From DATBGZ01 sp963803115 (GTDB lineage Bacteria > Actinomycetota > Actinomycetes > Mycobacteriales > Micromonosporaceae): a stretch of DNA of 64,000 nucleotides. The DNA is taken from NCBI GenBank assembly GCA_963803115.1, contig CAWDLN010000015.1, forward strand, positions 299,746 through 363,745. The letters run 5' to 3'. Below the pieces are notes generated by a model. It did not search any database. It had not been told where the DNA came from and was given only the letters and a program-made list of their open reading frames with translations. Of the stretch, positions 27,028 through 36,008 are shown in pieces; position 1 is the stretch's first letter; the number at the start of each line of letters is the position of its first letter. The position numbers and the translations under genes are program-made.

Positions 27028-28477
27028 TCTCGATCGGCTCTTCGGGGCGCTGCAGGCCGATGCCGACCTCGTGCCCAGCGGGGACATCTCCGTGATCCGA
27101 GCGTTGGGTAGGCGTCGCCGGATCCGTCACACCGCGAGCGGCATGGTCGCCATCGGATTGGTCGTGACCGCCGTACTCGCGGGTCCCGCGTTCTGGCCCA
27201 AGGCGAGGCCCTCTCCCGCCGACACAACGCCCGCAGTGACCTTCGCGCCACTGCGAACCGTCGGCCCGGAGGAAGTCACCTTCGGCACCGCGGCGTCAGG
27301 CCCGTTGCGCGTTGTCGCGACCGCCGTGGCGGACGGGCGCGGCTACGTTTTGTGGCAGAACAACCTCGGCGTGGCACGGGCGGCGGCGGTCGATGTAGGG
27401 ACGGGCCGCCGGCTGTGGGGCCCGGTCACGCTCGATCCTTCGGATGGCTGGACGACAATCTACGCGGTCTCTGACGCGGTTGCGGTGATTGCAGGCAACG
27501 ACTATCACGCGGCGACAGTGACGGTTCTGGATCCGATCACCGGTGCGACGCGATGGCATCGGCAGCTCGATGGGTTGGATGGAGTGCCTTACGACTCAAT
27601 GATCGTTCTCGCCGATCACTCCACCGGCGTCACCGAGGCCGTCGACTGGCGGACCGGCGAGACACTGTGGACAGTCACGGACCCGTCGGGATCCTTGGTC
27701 ACGGTGCTCGGCATGCGAGTTCCGGCCGACGTGTCGCGGCCGGGACCGTATCTGAACTACTCCGATCATCGTCTTGTCGAGGTCGGTGGCGACCAGACGG
27801 TACGGGTGTACGACGTCCTTTCTGGACAGTTGCTCGGATCGAGGGCGGCGCTGGGCAATGAGGCTCTCGCCTACGACGGAACCGTGTTCGCGGTCCGGGA
27901 CTCAACGACGACCATTCCCAATCAGGTGGTCGCTTATTCGGTCGTCGGGACAGAGCCCCCGCAAACGGTGTACCAGTCTCCGAAGGGCTCGCCGAGGCTA
28001 CGCGCACTCGCGCCATGCGGCGTCCGCCGGATCTGCCTCGTCGAGGGCTACGGCACCAACAACGGCGCGGACGCCGAGGTGGTCGCGGTTGACCTCGATG
28101 CCCGGGCGTCGGTGTGGCGGACGCGCACCGGCGACCTCGACGGTCTCGTGCCGATGGGCGACCGCGTGCTCGGGCGAGCGGAGGACGGCCGCGCCGGGAT
28201 CTACGGCGCCGACCACTCCACCGTCCTCGTGCCGGGCGGCTCGGCCGACCGGGTCGACCGGGTCGACTCGGGCAGCGTCCTCATGCTGCGGTCGGCGAAC
28301 GGCGAGACTCAGCAGGCCGCACAGGACACATACATCGTTGGCGTCTCGACCGCGACCGGCGAGCAGGTCGGCCTTGGACGCGTTCAGATCTGGCCCTCGA
28401 GCTGCTCGTGGGATGCCCGCTATCTGCTTTGCGGCACCGCCACAGGGTTCCAGGTCTGGCGCTTCGCCGCCGGCTGA
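27020..28477 (+). CDS. Membrane-anchored beta-propeller protein paired with the ECF sigma factor
   Basis: ATG 27020 lies just after GAGGAAGAG. The 485-residue product has a cytoplasmic segment of about 35 residues (LDRLFGALQADADLVPSG, RALGRRRRIRHTA) that resembles small anti-sigma or sigma-binding tails, one membrane helix (IGLVVTAVLAGPAFW) and an external region. That region is built of repeats such as GRRLWGPVTLDPSDGW, GATRWHRQLDGLDG, GETLWTVTDPSGSL, the PQQ-like beta-propeller pattern with recurring Trp. Overlap with the sigma gene suggests a sensor/anti-sigma role, holding the factor at the membrane until an external signal arrives. A ligand cannot be inferred. Confidence 0.75.
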   Translation: MPDLDRLFGALQADADLVPSGDISVIRALGRRRRIRHTASGMVAIGLVVTAVLAGPAFWPKARPSPADTTPAVTFAPLRTVGPEEVTFGTAASGPLRVVATAVADGRGYVLWQNNLGVARAAAVDVGTGRRLWGPVTLDPSDGWTTIYAVSDAVAVIAGNDYHAATVTVLDPITGATRWHRQLDGLDGVPYDSMIVLADHSTGVTEAVDWRTGETLWTVTDPSGSLVTVLGMRVPADVSRPGPYLNYSDHRLVEVGGDQTVRVYDVLSGQLLGSRAALGNEALAYDGTVFAVRDSTTTIPNQVVAYSVVGTEPPQTVYQSPKGSPRLRALAPCGVRRICLVEGYGTNNGADAEVVAVDLDARASVWRTRTGDLDGLVPMGDRVLGRAEDGRAGIYGADHSTVLVPGGSADRVDRVDSGSVLMLRSANGETQQAAQDTYIVGVSTATGEQVGLGRVQIWPSSCSWDARYLLCGTATGFQVWRFAAG

Positions 28478-28491
28478 GCTCCGCCGCTGGA

Positions 28492-29151
28492 TCAGAAGAG
28501 CCGGAGGTCGTCACGCTCGATTCCGCGCAGGGAGTCGTAGTCGAGCACGACGCAGCGGATGCCCCGATCCTGAGCCAGCACGCGCGCCTGCGGCTTGATT
28601 TCCTGGGCGGCGAGGATGCCCGATACCGGGGTCAGCAACGGATCCCGCCCCAACAACTCGAGGTAGCGCGAAAGCTGCTCCACGCCATCGATCTCACCAC
28701 GCCGCTTGACCTCCACCGCGACGGTCGCGCCTGACGCGTCCCGGCAGAGCAGGTCAACGGGCCCGATCGCGGTGGCGTACTCCCGCCGCACCAGCGTGAA
28801 GCCGTCGCCGAGCACCTGGGGTGAGGCGGCGAGCAGGTGCTGCAGGTGCGCCTCGACACCGTCCTTGACCAGGCCCGGGTCGATGCCGAGATCGTGGGAG
28901 CTGTCGTGGAAGATCTCGTCGAGCGTGATGCGCAACTCCTCCCCCGCTTTGTTCACTACTCGCCAGACTCCGGGCGCCTCCTCGATCCGGCACGGCGGAC
29001 TCATCCAGTTGAGCGGCTTGTACGCCCGGTCGTCGGCATGGATCGAAACGGATCCATCCGCCTTCACCATCAGCAGGCGGACGGCTGCCGGTAGGTGCGC
29101 GGTGAGTCGACCGACGTAGTCCACCGAGCAACGGGCAACGACAAGGCGCAC
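28492..29151 (-). CDS. nucS: Endonuclease NucS (mismatch-specific)
   Basis: The 219-residue protein starts at GTG 29151 (MRLVVARCSVDYVGRL). It matches NucS/EndoMS throughout: an N-terminal OB-like domain with MVKADGSVSIHADD and YKPLNWMSPPC, and a RecB-like nuclease domain with GPVDLLCRD (Asp) and VAVEVKRRGEIDGVEQL, giving the D, E and K of the cleavage site. The C-terminal LRLF fits the clamp-binding motif expected in actinobacterial NucS. The enzyme cuts DNA at mismatches and replaces MutS/MutL repair in actinobacteria. It is 14 bases from the convergent beta-propeller gene and alone on its strand. Confidence 0.93.
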   Translation of the reverse strand: MRLVVARCSVDYVGRLTAHLPAAVRLLMVKADGSVSIHADDRAYKPLNWMSPPCRIEEAPGVWRVVNKAGEELRITLDEIFHDSSHDLGIDPGLVKDGVEAHLQHLLAASPQVLGDGFTLVRREYATAIGPVDLLCRDASGATVAVEVKRRGEIDGVEQLSRYLELLGRDPLLTPVSGILAAQEIKPQARVLAQDRGIRCVVLDYDSLRGIERDDLRLF

Positions 29152-29231
29152 CCGCTCACCCTACGACCCAGCCGTGCAGGCGGGCAGGAACGCCCCGACG
29201 CCTTCGACGAGTAGCCGGGGGCCGAACGGTC

Positions 29232-30623
29232 TCATCCTCCGCGTGGGACGAAAGGTCGACTCGGGCCGAGTTCATAGGGTTCGCCGTTGGGCCGCCACAC
29301 GTGGACCTCGCCGGTCTCCGGATCGAGCTCGATGCGCCAGCGTTGGTTGGAAGGGAGTCCCTCATGGACCAGTCCATGATGGAACGTGCACAGCAATAGG
29401 CAGTTATTGATGTCTGTGCGTCCGCCGTAGTACCAGGCGAGCAAGTGGTGCACCTGGGTCCACGCGGCCGGGATGGCGCAGCCCGGCCACCGACAGACTC
29501 GATCGCGGGCGTGCAACGCCTTGCGCATCCACGTGGGCACGATGCGGTGCGCCCGGCCGACCTCCAGCGGCAGGCCGGTGACCGGATCGAGCACGACCCG
29601 CCACACCTCGCAGTCGCACGCGAGTCGTTGGGCCACCGCGACCGGCAGTTCGCCGGCCCAGCTCGACCAGGGTAGGTCCGGGGCCGGCGGCACTCCGGAA
29701 CACTCCAACGCATCGCGGACCGAGAATCCCGCCGCGTTACCCGACGCCGGTCCGTCACCCGGGTTCTCGTCGCCGGCGGCCGCCCTCGGCTGCGGCAGGC
29801 CGGCCTCGTCGCGGGCGCGCATGAGCGTCGCCGGGGTCAGCAGCAGGCCCAGCTGGGGGCGCACGCCGCCCACCGTGGGCAACGTGCCGCCCGACAACGC
29901 CTGCCGGGCCAGCTCGACCATGGCGTCGGCTCGGCGCTGGGCTGCGGTGCGGGGGTCGTCGGCGCTCGGCGGTTGCATCAGCGCGTCCAGGGCGGTCATG
30001 AGGGTGGCCCCGCCCTCCAGATCGAGCTGGCCGCGGACGGAAAGCAGCGACCCGACCCGGGCGATGGACAGCCCGCGTCGCTGCGCGGCGTCGGGATCGG
30101 GCTCGGCGCCGTCAGGGTCGAGGTGTGCCCGGATGCGCCCGCAGGCGAGCTCGACGTCGCCCGGCGGGGTGGTCGCGGCCAGCCGGGCCAGGATCTCGTC
30201 GAAGTCCCGCACCGCGTCCAAGCCGACGTGACCGGCCAGGTCGTCGACCCTGCGCAGATGCTCCACCGACACCTCGCCATTGCGGGCCGCCGCGGACAAC
30301 GCCGGCAGCGCCCGGTGCAGCCGGGCCCGCGACAGCCAGCCGCTGGCGGCACCCTGCGTCATCTGGCCATAGGCCATCAGCCACGACCGGGTGGTGCGGA
30401 AACCGTCACGCTCGGACAGGCCCCGCGTCTCGAACGAGGCGACCACGGTGGAGACGATCGCGTCGAGCCGGTTCACCTCGGCCAGCAGGGCACACATTCC
30501 ATCCCGGACCTGCTCGTCGGACCAGCCGACCACGTCCTCGCCCGCCAACGACTGCGCCGCCGCCGTCAACGCACCCCAAGGCTCAGCACCACCAGGCTCG
30601 GATCCCCCGTGACTCGAACGCAT
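29232..30623 (-). CDS. DUF222 / HNH endonuclease domain protein (13E12-type)
   Basis: The 463-residue protein starts at ATG 30623. The N-terminal 330 residues have the DUF222 pattern (VVASFETRGLSERDGFRT, AARNGEVSVEHLRRVDDLA, AQRRADAMVELARQAL), and the C-terminus is an HNH nuclease: RVCRWPGCAIPAAWTQVHHL, GRTDINNCLLLCTFHH and LVHEG, holding the His, Asn and His residues and a CxxC-type zinc site. Actinobacterial genomes contain many such genes, known in mycobacteria as 13E12 repeats, sometimes near mobile elements. The biological role is unknown. It sits beside nucS, but different spacing and its own start suggest an independent gene. Confidence 0.88.
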   Translation of the reverse strand: MRSSHGGSEPGGAEPWGALTAAAQSLAGEDVVGWSDEQVRDGMCALLAEVNRLDAIVSTVVASFETRGLSERDGFRTTRSWLMAYGQMTQGAASGWLSRARLHRALPALSAAARNGEVSVEHLRRVDDLAGHVGLDAVRDFDEILARLAATTPPGDVELACGRIRAHLDPDGAEPDPDAAQRRGLSIARVGSLLSVRGQLDLEGGATLMTALDALMQPPSADDPRTAAQRRADAMVELARQALSGGTLPTVGGVRPQLGLLLTPATLMRARDEAGLPQPRAAAGDENPGDGPASGNAAGFSVRDALECSGVPPAPDLPWSSWAGELPVAVAQRLACDCEVWRVVLDPVTGLPLEVGRAHRIVPTWMRKALHARDRVCRWPGCAIPAAWTQVHHLLAWYYGGRTDINNCLLLCTFHHGLVHEGLPSNQRWRIELDPETGEVHVWRPNGEPYELGPSRPFVPRGG

Positions 30624-30897
30624 GTGCCCATCCTATCCCACAGTCAAAGGAGATGCGCAAGCATGAGTTTGGCAATTCATTAAGTCCACAGTAGACATTC
30701 ATTGGCCGCCCGCGCCACCCGGAAGCGTGCCGGCGATCCGCGAGCGCCTCTCCGGTTTCTGCGCGACCGACCTGTCGGTGCGCACCCGAGTCGGGACACT
30801 CGCCCGGGCTGTCGGGATTCTCGGCACCGCAGCGGCGCTGCCGAGAGTCTGCTCCGCCCGCGGACCGCGTGACAGGGTGTAGTGGCGCGGCGGTGCC

Positions 30898-31545
30898 ATG
30901 CTGAACGGCGTGTACGTGCTCGAAGCGCTGACCGGAATCGGGCTGGCCACCTCCGCGGGCCTCAACGCCTACATTCCCCTGCTGATGCTTGGCCTACTCG
31001 GCCGGTTCACCGATCTCATCACTCTGCCCGGGCAATGGCAGTGGCTGGAGAACGGCTGGACGCTGGCGATCCTCACCGGACTTCTCGCGATCGAGTTCGT
31101 GGCCGACAAGATCCCGGTCGTCGATCACCTCAACGACATGGTGCAGACCGTGGTGCGACCAACCGCAGGCGGTCTCGCCTTCGGCGCTGCCTCGAGTTCG
31201 CAAACGGTCACCGTCTCCAACCCTGGGGAGTTCTTCGGCAGCAACCAGTGGGTGCCGATCGTGGCCGGCATCGTGATCTCGTTCGTCGTGCACAGCATGA
31301 AGGCCTCCGCCCGCCCGGTGGTAAACGCCACGACGGTCGGTCTCGGCGCGCCGGTCGCGAGCACCGCCGAGGACGTCTTCAGCGTCGCGATGTCGTTCGT
31401 CGCGATCATCTTCCCTATCTTGATCATCTTCTTCCTGCTGTTCCTCGGGTGGGTCTTCTACCGGTTCCGCAAGCGGCGCCGGCGCAAGCGAGCCGAGAAG
31501 GCAGAACGGGAGGCCCGCGACCTTGGGGTAAAGCGCGCGGTTTGA
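30898..31545 (+). CDS. DUF4126 domain membrane protein
   Basis: The 215-residue protein starts at ATG 30898; no strong ribosome site is seen. It opens with ALTGIGLATSAGLNAYIPL and has about five membrane helices with EFVADKIPVVDHLNDMV between the second and third, the defining pattern of DUF4126. The C-terminus is strongly basic (FRKRRRRKRAEKAER). Family members are small, conserved bacterial membrane proteins of unknown function. It is monocistronic and convergent with meaA; the 274 bases before it contain no gene that I can support. Confidence 0.83.
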   Translation: MLNGVYVLEALTGIGLATSAGLNAYIPLLMLGLLGRFTDLITLPGQWQWLENGWTLAILTGLLAIEFVADKIPVVDHLNDMVQTVVRPTAGGLAFGAASSSQTVTVSNPGEFFGSNQWVPIVAGIVISFVVHSMKASARPVVNATTVGLGAPVASTAEDVFSVAMSFVAIIFPILIIFFLLFLGWVFYRFRKRRRRKRAEKAEREARDLGVKRAV

Positions 31546-31633
31546 TCACTCCGCACGCGCATTTCACCAAGGTCGCCGAGAAACGCCTTCAACCGGTACG
31601 GCTCACCGTCCTGTTAGGAGGATCGGCCTGCGT

Positions 31634-33727
31634 CTAGCCGGGTAGGCTGTTCGCCTCGCGGACGACCGAGACCAGCTCGTCGATGACCCGGGTCATCTCG
31701 AAGTCCTTAGGCGTGAACACCCGCGCAACCCCCTGCGCCAGCAGCGTTCGTTCGTCCTCGGCCGGGATGATGCCGCCGACGACCACCGGGACGTCGGCGC
31801 CAGCGGACTTCAGTCCACTGAGGACATCGGCGACCGCGCGCAGGTGCGAGCCCGACAGTATGGACAGGCCGACAAGGTCGACGCCCTCCTCGAGCGCCGC
31901 GGCGACGATTTCATCCGGGGTCAGCCGGATGCCCTGGTAGATGACCTCGAATCCGGCGTCGCGCGCCCGTACGGCAATCTGTTCCGCCCCGTTCGAGTGC
32001 CCGTCGAGTCCGGGTTTGCCAACCAGCAGCCGCAGCCGCGCGGAGCCGATCTCGGCCGCCGTGGCGCGGACCCGTTCCCGCACGTCGGCCAGGGACAGCC
32101 CGCTCATGGCCGGTGCGATGGCGTCCGTCGACGACGAAGACGAAGACGAGAGGGCACCCCCGGACAGCCCGGTCGGGGCACGGTACTCGCCGAAAACCTG
32201 GCGCAGCACCCGAGCCCATTCACCGGTCGTGACGCCAGCTCGGACACAGTGCAGCGTGGCGGGCATCAGATTCTCGGCAGAAGCGGCGACGGTACGGAGT
32301 TCCCGCAGAGCAGCGGTAACCGCGGCCGCGTCCCGGTGCTCGCGCCAGACCTTCACCGCCTCGATCGCGTGCGACTCGACCTCCGGGTCGACGAGTTCGA
32401 CCGTCGCCGCACCGGCGAGCGGCGACGGCTCCGTCTCGGCGAACCGGTTCACGCCGACCACGACTTCGTCGCCGGACTCGACCCTGCGCCGGCGTTGCGC
32501 CAGCGACGCGACCAGCGCGCTCTTGAGATACCCGGACTCGACCGCGGCGACCGCGCCGCCCATCTCCAGCACCCGGTCGAGCTCGGCCCGGGCACCGTCC
32601 ATGATGGACCGTGTCAACGCCTCGACCACATGCGAGCCAGCGAACAGATCCGGATACTCCAACAGATCCGACTCGTACGCCAACACCTGCTGGATCCGCA
32701 ACGACCACTGTTGGTCCCACGGGCGCGGGAGGCCCAGCGCCTCGTTCCAGGCCGGCAGCTGGACGGCTCGGGCCCGGGCGTCGCGGGACAGCGTGACCCC
32801 GAGCGTCTCCAGCACGATCCGCTGGACGTTGTTCTCGGGCTGTGCCTCGGTGAGACCGAGCGAGTTCACCTGCACGCCGTAACGGAACCGCCGCGCCGAC
32901 GGGTCGGTGACGCCGTACCGTTGCTCCACTAGCTCATCCCAGAGCGCGCCGAACGCACGCATCTTGCACATCTCCTCGATGAACCGGACTCCGGCGTTGA
33001 CGAAGAAGGAGATGCGAGCGACCACATCGGACATTCGCTCCGGCGGCACCTGGCCGCTGTCGCGCACCGCGTCGAGCACGGCGAACGCGGTTGCGAGGGC
33101 GAAGCCGACCTCCTGCACCGGCGTCGCCCCGGCCTCCTGCAGGTGGTACGAGCAGATGTTGACGGGATTCCACTTCGGACAGTTGGCGACCGTCCACGCG
33201 ATGGTGTCCGTGGTCAGCCGCAGCGACGGCCCGGGCGGGAAGATGTAGGTGCCGCGGGACAGGTACTCCTTGATGATGTCGTTCTGCGTGGTACCGGCGA
33301 GTGCATTCAGCGGGGCGCCCTGCTCCTGCGCCACCGTCACGTAAAGCGCGAGCAGCCACATCGCGGTGGCATTGATTGTCATGGACGTGTTGGCCGCCGC
33401 GAGATCGAGGTCGTGGAAGAGCGCGCGGGCGTCGCCCAAGTGTGTTACCGGCACGCCGACGCGGCCCACCTCGCCGCGGGCGAGCGCGTCATCGGGGTCG
33501 TAACCTGTTTGCGTCGGCAGGTCGAACGCGACCGACAGGCCGGTCTGGCCCTTGGCGAGGTTACGGCGGAACAGCGCGTTGCTCGCCGCCGCCGACGAGT
33601 GGCCGGCGTACGTCCGCATGACCCAGGGTTTGTCGCGCTCGGTAAGCCTCGCTGGGTGCTTGTCGCCCTCGGCAAGCCTCGCTGGGTGCTTGTCGAACTC
33701 CGGCAGTCGTGCGGACGATCTGTCCAT
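31634..33727 (-). CDS. meaA: Ethylmalonyl-CoA mutase / protein MeaA (AdoCbl-dependent)
   Basis: ATG 33727 gives 697 residues in a single chain. Residues about 30-530 are the TIM-barrel mutase domain (RTYAGHSSAAASNALFRRN, VAFDLPTQTGYDPDD, GTTQNDIIKEYLSRGTYIFP, INATAMWLLALY), and residues about 560-697 the B12-binding domain with KPGLDGHSNGAEQ (base-off DxHxxG His near 574), GLSILSGSH and GGIIP. The single-chain order and the sequences match MeaA of Streptomyces, the ethylmalonyl-CoA mutase of the ethylmalonyl-CoA pathway, rather than the two-subunit methylmalonyl-CoA mutase. A PduO-type adenosyltransferase at 38006 could supply the cofactor. The N-terminus contains a 30-base duplication. Confidence 0.88.
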   Translation of the reverse strand: MDRSSARLPEFDKHPARLAEGDKHPARLTERDKPWVMRTYAGHSSAAASNALFRRNLAKGQTGLSVAFDLPTQTGYDPDDALARGEVGRVGVPVTHLGDARALFHDLDLAAANTSMTINATAMWLLALYVTVAQEQGAPLNALAGTTQNDIIKEYLSRGTYIFPPGPSLRLTTDTIAWTVANCPKWNPVNICSYHLQEAGATPVQEVGFALATAFAVLDAVRDSGQVPPERMSDVVARISFFVNAGVRFIEEMCKMRAFGALWDELVEQRYGVTDPSARRFRYGVQVNSLGLTEAQPENNVQRIVLETLGVTLSRDARARAVQLPAWNEALGLPRPWDQQWSLRIQQVLAYESDLLEYPDLFAGSHVVEALTRSIMDGARAELDRVLEMGGAVAAVESGYLKSALVASLAQRRRRVESGDEVVVGVNRFAETEPSPLAGAATVELVDPEVESHAIEAVKVWREHRDAAAVTAALRELRTVAASAENLMPATLHCVRAGVTTGEWARVLRQVFGEYRAPTGLSGGALSSSSSSSTDAIAPAMSGLSLADVRERVRATAAEIGSARLRLLVGKPGLDGHSNGAEQIAVRARDAGFEVIYQGIRLTPDEIVAAALEEGVDLVGLSILSGSHLRAVADVLSGLKSAGADVPVVVGGIIPAEDERTLLAQGVARVFTPKDFEMTRVIDELVSVVREANSLPG
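33631..33690. repeat. 30-bp in-frame tandem duplication in meaA
   Basis: Bases 33631-33660 and 33661-33690 are near-identical 30-base units (two or three differences). On the minus strand they encode residues about 12-31 of MeaA, DKHPARLAEG and DKHPARLTER, so the reading frame is kept and ten residues are repeated before the conserved RDKPWVMRTYAG. Confidence 0.88.
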
Positions 33728-33914
33728 CCCGGTCTCCAGGTTCTCCTGAATGCTCGATCAGCCGTTGGCGGCAGTCTACTGCCGAGTAATCGGCACAGAT
33801 CCGGTGAAGTTGCTCACCGCACGGCGCGATGATCGCGAGTTTCCGACGTGTGGCACGGAAAACTGCACGATGCGTCGGAAGGCCGGGGTAACGCGGTCGG
33901 GCATAGTGAGGCGC

Positions 33915-34802
33915 ATGAGTGACGAGGCGATCGTCGTCGGTGGGCTGCGCAAGGCGTACGGCAACAAGCTCGCCATCGACGGCGTGGATTTGACCGTGCA
34001 CCGGGGCGAGGTATTCGCGCTACTCGGGCCCAACGGCGCCGGCAAGACGACCGCCGTCGAGATCATGGAGGGCTACCGCCGGCGTGACGGCGGAAGCGTG
34101 CTCGTCCTCGGCGAGGACCCAGCGCGCGCCGGCTCGGCGTGGCGAGCCCGGGTCGGCATCGTGCTGCAGGGCACGGGCGAGTTCGAGGAGCTGCGGGTCG
34201 ACGAGGTGGTCCAGATGTTCGCCAGCTACTACCCGAGGGGCGACGACCCGAACTCGGTCATCGACCGGGTTGGGCTGGCCGAGAAACGCCGGGCGCTGAC
34301 GCACACCCTCTCGGGTGGCCAGAAGCGGCGCCTCGATGTCGCGTTGGGGATCGTGGGTCGACCCGAGCTGCTGTTCCTGGACGAGCCGACCACGGGCTTC
34401 GATCCCGAGGCGCGCCGCGAGTTCTGGGAGCTGATCCGAGATCTCGCCGGCAGTGGTACGACGATCCTGCTGACTACGCACTACCTCCAGGAGGCCGAGG
34501 AGCTGGCCGGGCGGGTCGGGGTCATCGCCGGCGGCCGGATGATCGCCGTCGCCACTCCGGCCGAACTCGGTGGTCGGGCCGACAGCGCGGCGACCGTCAG
34601 CTGGCTTGGCCCGGACGGCCCGCGGTCGGTGCGCACGCCGACCCCGACCGAGTACGTCCTGAAGCTGCGGGCGGAGGTCGGTGGCGGTGAGATCCCGGGC
34701 CTGACCGTGTCCCGTCCCTCGCTCGAGGACGTCTACCTCGAAATGATTCACGGCAGCGAAATGACTCAAGGCCGTCAAAGTATTCAAGGCAGTGACGCAT
34801 GA
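33915..34802 (+). CDS. ABC transporter ATP-binding protein (DrrA/CcmA-type)
   Basis: ATG 33915 (GTGAGG just upstream) gives 295 residues; a longer open frame upstream has no conserved sequence. The ATPase markers are complete: Walker A GPNGAGKTT, the Q-loop in GIVLQGTGEFEEL, the signature LSGGQKRRLDVAL, Walker B LLFLDEPTTGFD and the switch region LLTTHYLQEAEEL. The C-terminal 60 residues, including LKLRAEVGGGEIPGL and LEDVYLEMI, are typical of DrrA-like exporter ATPases. The stop overlaps the permease ATG (ATGA). The pair probably exports a lipid, drug or small metabolite. Confidence 0.92.
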   Translation: MSDEAIVVGGLRKAYGNKLAIDGVDLTVHRGEVFALLGPNGAGKTTAVEIMEGYRRRDGGSVLVLGEDPARAGSAWRARVGIVLQGTGEFEELRVDEVVQMFASYYPRGDDPNSVIDRVGLAEKRRALTHTLSGGQKRRLDVALGIVGRPELLFLDEPTTGFDPEARREFWELIRDLAGSGTTILLTTHYLQEAEELAGRVGVIAGGRMIAVATPAELGGRADSAATVSWLGPDGPRSVRTPTPTEYVLKLRAEVGGGEIPGLTVSRPSLEDVYLEMIHGSEMTQGRQSIQGSDA

Positions 34803-35632
34803 CAACCACGACCGTCACACCGGTCCCCGCCGCCGGAACCCCTCGCCTCGTTCGGCTGGGCTGGCACCAGATCGGCATCGAGGCCAAGCAGTTTCTGCGC
34901 AGCAAGCAGGCTGTCGTCTTCACCATGGGGTTCCCGATCATCATGATCGTGATCTTCGGGTCGATCTTCACGGGCGATCTCGGCGGAGGCGTGAAGTTCA
35001 CGCAGTACTTCGTCACCGGGATGATCGCGTCCGGTCTCATGGTGACCGGCTTCCAGGCGCTGGCCATCCAGATCCCGATCGAGCGTGACCGCGGAGTGCT
35101 CAAGCGGCTCAAGGGCACGCCCATGCCACGATCGATCTACTTCGTCGGCAAGGTCGGCATGGTTTTGATGATCGCGGTGGCGGAGACCGTACTGCTGCTG
35201 GCGATTGCCGTACCGCTCTTCGACGTTTCGCTGCCCGATACGGCCGCGCACTGGCTGACGTTTGCCTGGGTGAGCCTGCTCGGGATCACGGCCTGCACGC
35301 TGGGCGGGATCGCGTTTTCATCGCTCGCCAAAACCGGTCGTAGCGCCCCCGCATTGGTGACGCCCGTCGCACTGGTGCTTCAGTTCATCTCGGGGGTCTT
35401 CTTCGTCTTCACCGAGCTGCCTTCGTGGATGCAGCAGGTGGCGGCGCTGTTCCCGCTCAAATGGATGTGTCAGGGCATGCGATCGGTGTTCCTGCCGGAC
35501 TCGTTCGCGACCCAGGAACCGACGGGGAGTTGGGAGCTGGGCCGGGTGGCACTCGTGCTCGGGGCGTGGTGCATCGGCGGCTTGATCCTGTGCCTCACCA
35601 CGTTCCGTTGGACGACAAGGCGCGACGGCTGA
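34799..35632 (+). CDS. ABC-2 type transporter permease
   Basis: The 277-residue protein starts at ATG 34799 within the ATGA overlap. It has six membrane helices, an N-terminal elbow helix (QIGIEAKQFLRSKQAVVF), and the ABC-2 segment SGVFFVFTELPSWMQQVA before the last helices. IERDRGVLKRLKGTPMPRSIY is the cytoplasmic loop that contacts the ATPase. It forms the exporter channel with the preceding ATP-binding protein. A strong hairpin follows the stop 10 bases later. Confidence 0.9.
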   Translation: MTTTTVTPVPAAGTPRLVRLGWHQIGIEAKQFLRSKQAVVFTMGFPIIMIVIFGSIFTGDLGGGVKFTQYFVTGMIASGLMVTGFQALAIQIPIERDRGVLKRLKGTPMPRSIYFVGKVGMVLMIAVAETVLLLAIAVPLFDVSLPDTAAHWLTFAWVSLLGITACTLGGIAFSSLAKTGRSAPALVTPVALVLQFISGVFFVFTELPSWMQQVAALFPLKWMCQGMRSVFLPDSFATQEPTGSWELGRVALVLGAWCIGGLILCLTTFRWTTRRDG

Positions 35633-35642
35633 CGGGTGGGCG

Positions 35643-35667
35643 GGATCCCCGTCTGTCACGGGGATCC
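35643..35667. terminator. Hairpin between convergent genes, terminator-like
   Basis: A perfect 10-base stem, GGATCCCCGT (35643-35652) and ACGGGGATCC (35658-35667), closes a five-base loop. It lies 10 bases after the ABC permease stop and before the 3' end of the GlsB-like gene, so it could terminate both. No T-run follows, so the mechanism is uncertain. Confidence 0.6.
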
Positions 35668-35671
35668 GCTG

Positions 35672-35722
35672 TGACAATCAGTAGCCGCTGACAATCAGTA
35701 GCCGCGGACAATCAGTAGCCGC
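35672..35722. repeat. 17-bp tandem repeat, three copies, overlapping a stop codon
   Basis: Three adjacent copies of TGACAATCAGTAGCCGC occupy 35672-35688, 35689-35705 and 35706-35722 (the last begins with G). On the minus strand the last copy encodes the C-terminal Gly-Tyr and the TGA stop of the GlsB-like gene (35712), so the other two copies lie just downstream of it, each repeating the same two codons and stop. Confidence 0.9.
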
Positions 35723-36008
35723 TGCGGGCGGTGCCTGCGGTCCCCCGGTGTCGGCTGGTGAACATCCTGGCCACCAGCCAGATCGCGAGCACGGCTAGGA
35801 CAATTTGGATCCCGTGTTTGATCCAGTCGATGCCGGCGGTTTCCCCGACACCGATCCAGTCCGCGATCAGGCCGCCGAGCAGTGCCGCGACGATGCCGGC
35901 GCCGATGGTCGCCCACGCGGGAATGTCTTGCCGACCAGGGAGCAGGAGCTTGCCCAGATAACCGAGCACCACACCCGCGACCAGCGCCCACACAATCGTA
36001 CCGATCAT
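35712..36008 (-). CDS. GlsB/YeaQ/YmgE family membrane protein
   Basis: ATG 36008, with AAAGGGGG upstream, gives 98 residues. Three membrane helices are visible: IGTIVWALVAGVVLGYLGKL, ATIGAGIVAALLGGLIADWI and IQIVLAVLAIWLVARMF. Glycine-rich helices with LLPGRQDIP between the first two identify the transglycosylase-associated GlsB/YeaQ family, small inner-membrane proteins induced by stress. The family name does not mean that transglycosylase activity is present. The C-terminus and stop are inside a 17-base tandem repeat. Confidence 0.85.
   Translation of the reverse strand: MIGTIVWALVAGVVLGYLGKLLLPGRQDIPAWATIGAGIVAALLGGLIADWIGVGETAGIDWIKHGIQIVLAVLAIWLVARMFTSRHRGTAGTARSGY

Noticed and set aside
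29232..30623. DUF222/HNH gene as a mobile element or homing endonuclease
   Set aside because: No insertion-site duplication, intron or intein boundary is visible, so it is listed only as a gene.
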